Shown in pieces: positions 36,501 to 44,137 of a stretch of DNA of 64,000 bases. The translations under genes and the position numbers were made by a program. A model generated the notes under the pieces. The model was not told where the DNA came from, ran no database searches, and saw only the letters and a list, made by a program, of their open reading frames with translations. The stretch is from Whitmania pigra (Eukaryota > Annelida > Clitellata > Hirudinida > Haemopidae), in contig JAJTWR010000299.1 of assembly GCA_021613335.1 (NCBI GenBank), positions 2,160,001-2,224,000 of the forward strand. Direction: 5' to 3'. The first letter of the stretch is position 1. The number at the start of each line of letters is the position of its first letter.

Positions 36501-37034
36501 GTACAAAAGTACAAAACGAACGTGAAACTTTGTGCAAATCGCGCATGGATTTTACACTTAAACGCCTAATGCTGAAACAAACACCAACGATTTAAAACTG
36601 GAAAACTTAAAAGCAACATAAGCTTGCGGACTGAATGTTGTCAGACAATTTCAACGTTCCCAAACATCCTCTTTGTCAGAAAATGATTATTTGCAGCATT
36701 ATTAAAATTGTTGCATATTGATTAGTACTAATTATACATCAGTTTATTACCATATTATTATATTAATTGTATATTAATTTATTACTATTCTAATATTTAT
36801 ATTAGTTTATTAGTATTAATTATTTGTAAAGCACTTAATTTGCAGATATTGGAAGACTGGCGCTACATCGCCATGGTAATCGACCGACTGCAGTTGTACA
36901 TCTTCGTGGCTGTGACCATCGGAGGAACAGTTGGAATTCTGATCAGTGCTCCTCACATCTTCGAGTTTGTCGATCAGGACGAAATCAAGAGGAATATTCT
37001 CGGAAGCATCACTTCGGACAACACCGGTCTCTGA
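19792..37034 (+). CDS. Nicotinic acetylcholine receptor subunit, non-alpha (beta1-like)
   Basis: Eight coding exons give 532 aa: 19792-19867, 30634-30776, 32180-32224, 32750-32859, 33104-33284, 33516-34163, 34314-34520, 36846-37034. Exon 1 encodes a signal peptide (MEHYRVFLIINFFFQIPC); its phase fits exon 2 although they are 10.8 kb apart. Hallmarks: ligand-domain words (NQIMKSNVWLR, WKPDIVLFNNADGKYEV), the 13-residue Cys-loop (CIIDVKYFPFDQQKC), M1 (LIIPCVLISFLSVCVFYLP), the GEK cation-selectivity ring before M2, M2 ISILLALVVFLLLVS, M3, a short M3-M4 loop, EDWRYIAMVIDR and M4. Loop C has one Cys (IISCPGQYN) instead of the vicinal pair, so it is a non-alpha subunit that should pair with alphas in a cation channel at cholinergic synapses. 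Two introns (after 34163 and 34520) start with GC. The introns hold large microsatellites and a nested antisense gene. Confidence 0.9.
21487..21715. repeat. 19-bp minisatellite (GGATGAAATATGAATTACA-like)
   Basis: About twelve units alternating GGATGAAATATGAATTA and GGATCAAATATGAATTA. Two further diverged units occur at 22990-23022, on the far side of the LINE fragment. Confidence 0.9.
21780..22990 (-). mobile_element. Non-LTR retrotransposon fragment (reverse transcriptase C-terminal part)
   Basis: Minus-strand translation at about 22990-22740 gives a degenerate reverse transcriptase segment: GPLFF.VYIKDLHNSS, then a frameshifted FADDTNVFAFGKN-type catalytic box and SINIEKTNFMLFCSKNK. At about 22304-22116 it gives the C-terminal block typical of LINE polyproteins (LPSSFNNMF, IHSYNLRSS, KCRKGPLFSAI). 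Several stops and frameshifts separate these parts, so it is dead. It is 5'-truncated and has lost the endonuclease domain. Confidence 0.7.
23880..23966 (-). mobile_element. Short transposon-like tail downstream of the four-RRM gene
   Basis: The minus strand reads ATTATCTATACATATAA, then a stretch containing CTCAAACGGCTTGACCGATTTC. This wording (few-base AT start, then an 'AAACGGCT..ACCGATTT' core) recurs in Helitron-like and related elements of invertebrates. Assignment to a class is tentative. Confidence 0.35.
23956..25500 (-). CDS. Intronless gene with four ALY/REF-type RNA-recognition motifs
   Basis: A single 514-codon open frame on the antisense strand of nAChR intron 1. Four RRMs are visible: about residues 12-90 (LYITNLHNDTTEKELKRAFG), 97-181 (FLVDNLPLDVTSKELKAHF), 198-282 (LYLTNLHYDVKAEDLEAFFG) and 425-508 (IYVTNLHYDVTVEELRALF). 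Each has the ALYREF-style second motif (xDGTSTGTAE, DGSSTGTGKV, DGTSTGTGAI, VGTSSGTGMV), matching the RSGRSLGTADV of ALY/REF mRNA-export adaptors. A very acidic linker (residues about 283-360) separates RRM3 and RRM4. The usual RNP1 aromatics are partly missing, as in ALY-type RRMs. ALYREF itself has one RRM and Arg-rich termini, absent here, so a role in mRNA export is only family inference. The intact frame without introns suggests a retrogene that then multiplied its domain. The last residues (DYLYI) are encoded by transposon-like sequence. Confidence 0.8.
   Translation of the reverse strand: MLYREISKQPLKMLYITNLHNDTTEKELKRAFGNVIPIKEVYISYKPDGTSTGTAEILLHSDYDILFQAVRLNNALIKGRIIRVCTSSSLDCGLYSRTFLVDNLPLDVTSKELKAHFRDPLHVYSASVLYNEDGSSTGTGKVEFQDDLRIFRGGDGYYYRYKMDRYSQREIKGQKMTFRRFHKANFEDAANKMKKNKYLHLYLTNLHYDVKAEDLEAFFGRWFEVAEAIIYYTKDGTSTGTGAIRFYNFESIPKILSFVRKAFEDRISAVWCPYLEHYWEDEDEDEISSYDFEDEYSEEDVDSSFDTIEEEVEENADFDEEVQSDFYPVYDEYEDDAEQYFQEDIQGTSAQTEVAGKKWKKYNDSESTRSPSKMDEIILLKQFDKGGSKERLLKLKHHNSFVNQHFKQRSYFIALRLGIPEGEFHCAIYVTNLHYDVTVEELRALFSAEVPVMKTFVIANKVGTSSGTGMVVFKSRRDRLSCLLLLENKKLRGRTIIMKCVPGLTKRCWDYLYI
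25840..26160. repeat. Tigger/pogo-like terminal-region repeat, copy 1
   Basis: Contains two related blocks with CAACAACGTGGGAATTTGGCG and GATGGAATTTGGCGGTTCCAC, plus GGCGAATTTGAACCTCTTTTGTGCT. The same words occur at 40285-40390 beside a degenerate Tigger transposase, so this looks like a non-autonomous or solo-end copy. Confidence 0.5.
27194..27576 (+). pseudogene. hAT transposase C-terminal fragment (dimerisation region)
   Basis: An open frame of about 116 codons ending TAA. The tail SSDAERAFSKLRLIKSHLGTTMS followed by RLQSLLRISVND is the hAT C-terminal dimerisation motif, of the ZMYM1/TTF-type transposase subgroup. The upstream transposase (zinc finger, DDE core) is missing, and the frame begins right after a C-rich run, so it is 5'-truncated. 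Confidence 0.7.
27970..28909. mobile_element. 940-bp non-autonomous DNA transposon with 8-bp target duplication
   Basis: The left end TAGGAATCGACTGGGG (from 27970) and the right end CCCCAGTCGATTCCTA (to 28909) are perfect 16-bp inverted repeats. Further in, the arms share CCCGGCTAAAA-like sequence. Both sides carry the direct repeat ACTGTCGG (27962-27969 and 28910-28917). The 8-bp duplication fits hAT-type insertion. No transposase lies inside; a tRNA-like sequence does. Confidence 0.8.
28152..28231 (-). repeat. tRNA-like sequence (SINE head or tRNA pseudogene)
   Basis: Read on the minus strand, GTAGACGAGTGATTAAGAC resembles an A box and GGAGTTCAAATCCC a B box, about 30-35 bp apart. The fold is not a clean tRNA: the anticodon arm does not pair well. 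I read it as a tRNA-derived fragment inside the 940-bp element. Confidence 0.45.
30324..30528. repeat. (ATC)n microsatellite
   Basis: About 200 bp of near-pure CAT/ATC units. It lies about 105 bp before the exon-2 acceptor of the nAChR gene. The open frames across it (poly-His, poly-Ile, poly-Asp) are artefacts. Confidence 0.95.
30786..31405. repeat. (CTCA)n tetranucleotide array in nAChR intron 2
   Basis: About 620 bp of ACTC units with a few phase slips (near 30878 and 31333). It starts within 12 bp of the exon-2 donor. An open frame reading Leu-Thr-His-Ser repeats runs through it in continuation of the exon, because the unit is 4 bp and no stop arises. Confidence 0.95.
32665..32734. repeat. 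(GAAT)n/(GAAC)n microsatellite
   Basis: Tetranucleotide run directly before the acceptor of nAChR exon 4. It replaces the usual polypyrimidine tract with purine-rich sequence. Confidence 0.9.
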
Positions 37035-37980
37035 TTTCAAGGTTCTCAACGCTTCGACGTTCCCAGTATTTTTCATCAGCAGTTCTCAACTTCACTCAAA
37101 TAACCGAGTCTGCGATTGAAAACATTTAAGGACTGATGAATCTCACATTTGTTCGTAAAATACAATTTATCAAACATGCTTATTTCAAGATTCGTCTGCT
37201 TCGCAATAGCAACTCTCTGAATTTCTTTGAATGTTAACATTTACTAATATTTGGAATTTAATTTCTAGATTTTTTAACATAATAATCTGCTTCGACGCAT
37301 AAATTTGGCTCGAAAATGAAAGATAGCGACAGAAAATGTTCGTAATTGGAGGAATGTTGAGTGAGGAACTAATCTCATCCCTCGTTTGGCTTGTTCGTCA
37401 CGTACCGTGGTGCTTTAAAAGAATAGTAAATTCAATTTTAGCGCAAACATTCGACCACGACTGACGAACCTGAGACGCCATTTTGCTTTTCACTCCTATT
37501 TTCGCTTCTTTTAAAAAGAAGACAACAACATGCCACTGACTCAAGCGACAATCATTGATCACAGGTTCATTGATCGCGTGATAAGGCAATGATATTTAAT
37601 TAAATGTATTTAATTTAAATATTTTGTACTTGTTGCAATAGGAACCTCGCTACTGACTTGTATGTTTCATTATAGAAAGCAGACCACATGATTTATCAAA
37701 CTTATAAATAAACATTTTATTCGGTAACTTGACTTTTGCTCCCATCTTATTTTCTAAAACCGAATCTTTCAAAAGATGGACAAAAGAATGACTGAAATTA
37801 TCGACAGTGGAGTGAAGGAAACACAAAAATTAAATGGCGCATTCCTTGATCGTGAATCATTGAAGAATGAGAATGTGCCACAAAGACGCTTAATCAATCG
37901 GTTGATAAGGTTGTTCAACCTGCATTCAACCATTTCGTTCATTTCAATTTATTTTGGCACTTTTATTCGAGTTATAAATA

Positions 37981-38053
37981 CAGTCGAACTCGATTATGTC
38001 GTCGGCCTATTGCCAAAAAGCGTCGAGATAACCGAAATTCCATATGGCGACTG
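37981..38053. mobile_element. 73-bp MITE-like hairpin element with TA target site
   Basis: Begins CAGTCGAACTCGATTATG and ends CATATGGCGACTG, flanked by TA on both sides. The CAGTCG/CGACTG ends and TA duplication fit a Tc1/mariner-pogo type end pair. The ends are short, so this is tentative. Confidence 0.4.
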
Positions 38054-38132
38054 TATATTAACATGTGCTTACAATTTCTTTATATACATAATGTGCGTTA
38101 ATAAATAAGAATGTACGTGCAAATGTTCCTAC

Positions 38133-39681
38133 CAGTGATGGGCAAAATAAATCGCGATTGCGATTTGAAATGAATTGAATCGTGATTTAGGCAAGGTTGC
38201 GATTTGATTTGAACATTGTTGGATTCGATTTTTGCCTCAGTGATTTTGATTCGATTAGATTTGCCTTTTTTTGATTTGATTTGAAAAAGCAAATCAAATC
38301 ATTGAAATAAAGATGGAATGAAGAGCTCCAGAAAAAATCAGATGGTTTGACTTTGTTAGCCGCTGTGTCTACCAGATGGAATTCTAATCTGATAATGCTA
38401 AGAAGATTATCTCAAGATGCAGTATGGAAGGCGGTTAATGAAACTCTAGTTAAAGCCAGGGAAGTCAAATTCAGCTCAAGTGCACGTGTCCCTCGAATCA
38501 CAGTTTCACGTTCTATGCTGCTTGAGCTTGTCTCTTTACTTGAGCCATTTGAAGAAGCGACAAAGGTGCTGCAAGGTGATGGTGTCACAATTTCTCAAGT
38601 GATACCTGCATTAATTGGGATTGATGAAGCAATTGAAAATTGTAAAACTCAGTTAATTGCTCTGAAAAAAAAACCTTCGTGCAGCTCTTCATAACAGATT
38701 CCAGGAATCTATGAGAAGACCAGAGTATGTGGTCTCAACTGTGTTGGATAGTCGTTTCATACTAGTTCCTTTTGGTACCACCCCGCTGTTTGATTCGCAT
38801 TTTACTGACAGTGACTCACAGAAAAGTCCTACATTAATAATCCCATCAGCCAATGAGGCAAGATCTCTTCTTCTTCACATGATGGATTCAATAAAGTCAG
38901 ATGAAATAACAGGGTCTCACACTGCACAGTCTAAAACCTCATGCCGAACAGAAAAGAATCTACCTGAACCAGCTACCAGTTCTGGTCGGCGGAGCATTTT
39001 TGCAAAATACCATTGTCCTCAGGTATGAACAAATTATATTGGATTGGAAATGTACGTTAATTATTAAATAATATGTATATATTGCAGGTTAGTGACGAAG
39101 AGGATTCAGTGTATCTTAATGCTCCAACGGATCACAACATCACTGCTGAACAATTTTGGGCAGCTAATGGTCACCGCTTTCCAAAACTACAACGACTTGC
39201 GCGTAGACTTCTAAGCATCCCGGCATCATCTGGAAGTGTGGAGAGACTGTTTTCAATTTCAGGTGCTTTCGTCTCTGCCAGAAGAAATCGATTATCAGCA
39301 CCAACTGTGGAGTCACTGTTGCTCTTGAGGGAACAGAAAACTGAGTTTTAATGATTTTTTTAAACGGTAATATGTACTGATTATCTATATGTACTGGTTA
39401 TCAGACACCTCTTTTTGGTTTCAATAAATAAATAAAAAAAAATAAAACTGTAAAAATGTTGGCTGTTAATTTCATTGTGTTTTGCTCTAAAAAATTTGCG
39501 AAGATAGGGCAGCAGGAAATTTTCGGAAGATTTGATTTGATTTGGTATTTGGGCGTTTGGGATTTGATTCTATTTGGAATTTTTTGATTCTATTTGAGAT
39601 TTGGTAGTTGAGATTTAAATCATTTTACAAATGATTTGAGATTTGACCATTGAGATTTGATTTGATTTGTGCCCATCACTG
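38133..39681 (+). mobile_element. hAT transposon with perfect 8-bp target duplication
   Basis: Terminal inverted repeats CAGTGATGGGCA (38133-38144) and TGCCCATCACTG (39670-39681) are exact and of hAT type. The flanks are the direct repeat GTTCCTAC (38125-38132 and 39682-39689). Sub-terminal regions on both sides are runs of GATTTGATTTG/CAAATCAAATC, typical of transposase-binding arrays. At 1549 bp it is too short for a full hAT transposase. Confidence 0.92.
38338..39351 (+). pseudogene. Truncated hAT transposase (ZBED-like), frameshifted
   Basis: The C-terminal half of a hAT transposase: STRWNSNLIMLRRL at the start, and the signature SSGSVERLFSISGAFVSARR with NRLSAPTVESLLLLRE at the end. The BED finger and first catalytic residues are missing. 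A frameshift sits at the A-run near 38668-38676 (the frame shifts between ALKKK and LHNRFQESM). A 65-bp GT-AG intron at 39023-39087 joins YHCPQ to VSDEED in frame, so the ancestral gene was spliced. Probably inactive but mobilisable in trans. Confidence 0.8.
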
Positions 39682-39701
39682 GTTCCTACTCTTATTGGTG
39701 T

Positions 39702-40187
39702 CTATTGGGGGCATTTGAGTTTTGAGTCATGAATCCACTTACTCCTATTACTCTCCACAAATATTTTTTTGAAGACAATGTTGTGCCTCTTTTTGAAACG
39801 ATCCAGCCACCTCTGACTTGCTTTAAAGTCAGGACGTCCTAGCTTGTAATAGCTTGGCGGCAAGTATGTTCCGCCTTCTCCATCAGCAAAGAACCGTTGA
39901 CGTGAAGTTTTGTTGCTCGCGAATTTGTGAACCATTGGAGCACTACATCGTACTACATCTTTGTGCTCAGCCATTTAATTTTTTCTTGCTGGATCAAAAA
40001 CAGACTTCTCGCACATTTGCTTTATCTCGTCGGTCTTCTTTTTCCATCCTGAAATGGTGTTTGCTGGAATGCCACGCTGACGACTAAGGTCTGCTGGTCT
40101 TGTTCCTTTTCTGTCTGCAATATGATTTCATACTTTCTCGCTATTGACGGATTATCCAGTTTTTTCTTAACACTTCCACACATTTTT
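39702..40187 (-). pseudogene. Degenerate Tigger/pogo transposase, CENP-B-type DNA-binding region
   Basis: Minus-strand translation from 40187 starts MCGSVKKKLDNPSIARKYEI; after a frameshift it continues GTRPADLSRQRGIPANTI and SGWKKKTDEIKQM, then, after another break, GRPDFKASQRWLDRFKKRHN. These are the two helix-turn-helix units of CENP-B/Tigger transposases. The catalytic DDE part is absent, and the copy stops near the hAT insertion point. Confidence 0.7.
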
Positions 40188-40261
40188 AGAACGAAAAAAA
40201 TAAACAGAATAGCGTGTTACCCCCAGACAAATTCAACAAAAGTGAATTAATTGACTTCATC

Positions 40262-40482
40262 GAAATAAAAGAATCAGCCTAACCGATGATAAAATGCTGC
40301 AACAACGTGGGAATTTGGCGGTTCCAATTCAAAGGAGTCGCGATAACTGATGTAAAGTGGCGAATTTGACCCTCTTTTGTGCTGGAATTATTAGGTTTCG
40401 GCAACATAATAGCATCGGCATAACCGATAAGAAAATTAGGAAGCGAGTTAAACGAGGTCAAAATAAGTTGGTTCCACTGTAA
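40262..40482. repeat. Tigger-like terminal region, copy 2
   Basis: Lies just 5' of the Tigger start and ends with GGTTCCACTG-TA at about 40482, compatible with a TA-flanked inverted-repeat end (CAGTGGAACC on the other strand). It shares long words with 25920-26160. Confidence 0.5.
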
Positions 40483-41059
40483 TTTAAGTAAACCTTAATA
40501 ATGTAATAAATAAATTGTAGAAATTATAGAAAAGTTGATTAGATTGGAAAATAAATTTTTGGTATCTAATATTAAAAGGACATAATTACAAAAAAGTTAT
40601 TCAATCAAATAGTTGTTGGGAAAACATATTTAATAAAACATATATATATATATGTACAAAGCGTAAAATTGACAGATTTATGAAAGACTACAAGTAAGTT
40701 TAATTTTTTAAACTCATTGACATTAGTATAATCATCATCAGGATCAGCAGCAATTAAAAGTTGCACTAAACGACTTCAAACGAAAGAAACTATTGGCATT
40801 GAGAAAAGCATTTCAAATTTAAGCTTCCAATTTTAAGGTCGCAATATAAACAGAAAGACTTAGTTAAGCAACGGATTTTGATCAAATGAATAATAAATAA
40901 AATAAATAGAAACGTAAACACGATTTTAGTACATTTTCAATGAAGAAACCATTTTATTTTTCTATTCCTGCCGCACCTCGTGATTACAATCACAAATCAA
41001 AACTATAATAATAACAATAACGAAAGCAATAATTGCAATAAGAAAGAGAATAATTTACC

Positions 41060-41487
<428 letters not shown>

Positions 41488-41910
41488 ATAAATCCTGAGG
41501 TAAGGAACTTTCGAAGGCCTGTTACTTTCAGTCTGAATATTGTTAATGTGTTTGTGAATCATATTATTAACTTGCTGAATATCATTTGTCACCTCACGAT
41601 GCTCACTCTATAACAACTTGGATAACAATTTCATTTAAAGTCGTGAATTCTGCTGTCTGTTTTCAGGAAGTAAAATTATCAGCTACAATTATGCCACTGT
41701 GGGCCTAGTTAATTACAGGAGAACTAGTTCGAGGCGTTCATTCATCGTATAACGTAGAAACTTGGAGGATTAGTTACTAAATGAATCACTCGATGACGAG
41801 TATCGGTTACGCTCGTGTAATTGCGCACCAATCCTGTTCGTAATTGTTGAGGCTGATATTTAAATGTTTCCGTGAAGACATCAAACTTCTCATAAGTTCT
41901 CAAAGACGCG

Positions 41911-43958
41911 ATGGATGACGATAGGAATGTCAGGGACCTACAAGCTCTAAGGTAGAAATCTTGTTGCTGGAATGAGAGTAACCAAACAAGTTTGTAATGT
42001 TAGCTCATGATTATTTGCCTTGTCTTCAGTTGGTATCACTCCAACGTCGATCGACATGTTGCCGAGAGTCTTCTGATGCAAAATGGCCAGGAGGGATATT
42101 ATCTCTTAAGGCCCAATATTTACGGCAATATATTTACTTTATCCGTCAGGTATGTTACTGTTTAACACAACTTTTTATTAATTTACTATTTATTTTGTCT
42201 CGTAACGTAATACTATAAATCAATGCAAATATGTTCACTGCTCACAAAATATGGAATTTGCTGACCACATTGATAATCATACTTCTTAAGGGAATGTGAC
42301 ACCAGCTTCAAAAATTACTGTTTTTCATGTTTTTGTCTAGCAAACAGCGACCATTTTAAAATACAGACTCCTCTATTTTGAGACACAAGTATATTGAGAC
42401 TAAAGATAAATGTCTGTTTCAGGGTGAAGGATTCAGTAAAACATTTTCAAATTTCTGTGCAAACCGACGGGATCTCATTCGGCTTTGGAAAGTTCAAAAA
42501 CGTCGACAATCTCATAAAGCATTTCAATAACCATCCACTCATAGCTGGTGAATCAGGTAAGCCAAACTAGGACTAAAAATTTCTGCGTCGTCTCGGGTTG
42601 AGTTTTTGAGTAAGCATGGTTATGAGCGTTTACGGAGTTTTTCACTCAACTTCATATAGCCTAATCATTGTCACTTTTCTTTTGTTTCGGCTCAAATTCT
42701 TTAATTTTAGTGACAAACCTAGTTGAGTGATATAATGTGCAATTCGAACGAGAATGTGTACGTGTACACAACGTACAGATTTAAGACCAGAATGTAACAC
42801 CTCCAAGCATAGATTAAATAGACAAACCTTCAGAAATATCAGCATTGTTCTATGAACAAATGATAAACAATAACATAAATTAATAAATGCCAGATCGTTA
42901 TTAAAATTTATTTTGTGACATTCAATTTGATCCGAGTGATCACGTTTTATGTGCCATTAATGTTGACGCACAACACAATCTTTTATTGATAATTACTGCA
43001 GCAATGTGCTAATGCTGGTTAGCAAGTACAATACTTTTGAAGAAAGAAATGCACCATTATGAAACCCAAACCCTTAGTTAATGAATCTGTAATAATTAAA
43101 CTAATAACATTTACAAGGAATTCCAGTGATGCTCAGATGTCCATATCCAAACAGTGTCATTGAATTATCCCATTATGAACAAGTTCGAGTTCATGCTGAA
43201 ATGAGGATACAAGAATGCAAATTAGAAGATGACCAATGTGGCAATTACCTTTTACCAGTTAGGATCCACATTTTGTGAACATATTTTACATTTCACTATT
43301 ATGCACAAAGTGATGCCAATGCCATCATAATAAACAATCTTGCATCACTTTCTATTTTGCAAGCTTTTTTAATTTTTCAGATGGCCTCCAAAGAGGGATT
43401 TTTAACTAAACAGGGAGGAAGAATAAAGGTAAGCAATCAAGACTTTACAATATTATAATAAAATTAGACAGGTGATAATTAATTCAAAAGCTTAAATCGA
43501 TTTGACAAAAATCCTATACTGAACCAGAACTGGAAACATAGATGGTGCGTCCTCCAAAAACTCGAACTCAAGTATTTCAGTAAAAGATCAGACAACGAGC
43601 CACTGAGGACGATAGACCTAAAAGAATGCGTCTCTTGTTGCATCGACAAAACTCAGAAACAAGAAAACTGCTTCTCGTAAAATATTTTTCTTTGATTTTA
43701 ACTGTCAAATAACCCTCAATAACAATAACTGATTGTCCCTTCAGCTTATCCTTACCCTGGAGGACATTTTATTTCTGCACCACCTCAGAGTCAGAAATGC
43801 AGGAATGGATTCAAATGATCAATTGGAAACTTGTAAGAAATCATTCGTTCCCTAAGTCCAACATTTAAATATTTAGTTTTTAGAAAATTAATTTTAAAAC
43901 AATTTCAATTCATTACATTTTATTAAAGGACTCTTTGAAGAGTGGCCACAAAACTTAG
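41911..43958 (+). CDS. DAPP1: DAPP1 / Bam32 adaptor (SH2-PH)
   Basis: Eight coding exons, all in phase: 41911-41951, 42030-42149, 42423-42556, 43118-43257, 43381-43428, 43528-43676, 43745-43832, 43929-43958; 249 aa against about 280 in human. The SH2 domain starts at WYHSNVDRHVAESLL and keeps the phosphotyrosine-binding Arg in GYYLLRP. The Src-target tyrosine of the linker is kept (SHYEQVRVHAEM). The PH domain runs from KEGFLTKQGGRIKNWKHRW, with the basic residues that bind PtdIns(3,4,5)P3 and PtdIns(3,4)P2, to a C-terminal helix with EWIQMINWKL. The family links phosphotyrosine signals to PI3-kinase lipids at the plasma membrane. The N-terminus is shorter than in vertebrates and the last exon is only nine residues plus stop. 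The start is the first ATG of exon 1; a further upstream exon cannot be excluded. Confidence 0.93.
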
Positions 43959-44014
43959 CAATTGTCCTGCCCCTAAAAGTCAACTCCAGTATTTTGTCAG
44001 AAGATGCAATCATA

Positions 44015-44020
44015 TTTATT
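44015..44020 (-). terminator. NTAN1 polyadenylation signal (AATAAA on minus strand)
   Basis: First canonical hexamer on the minus strand after the NTAN1 stop. Use of it would make the NTAN1 3' end overlap the DAPP1 3' UTR. Confidence 0.5.
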
Positions 44021-44109
44021 TATAGACATTCATCCTACAGATTGACTATCTCAAAAGTAATTTGAATACTTTTGGTTCCATTCTTAGCAGTATTCGCGGC
44101 CTTTCAAGC

Positions 44110-44115
44110 AATAAA
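44110..44115 (+). terminator. DAPP1 polyadenylation signal (AATAAA)
   Basis: First canonical hexamer after the DAPP1 stop. It lies 22 bp before the antisense stop codon of NTAN1. Confidence 0.55.
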
Positions 44116-44137
44116 ACCGGTTGTTTTTTTAACGAAC

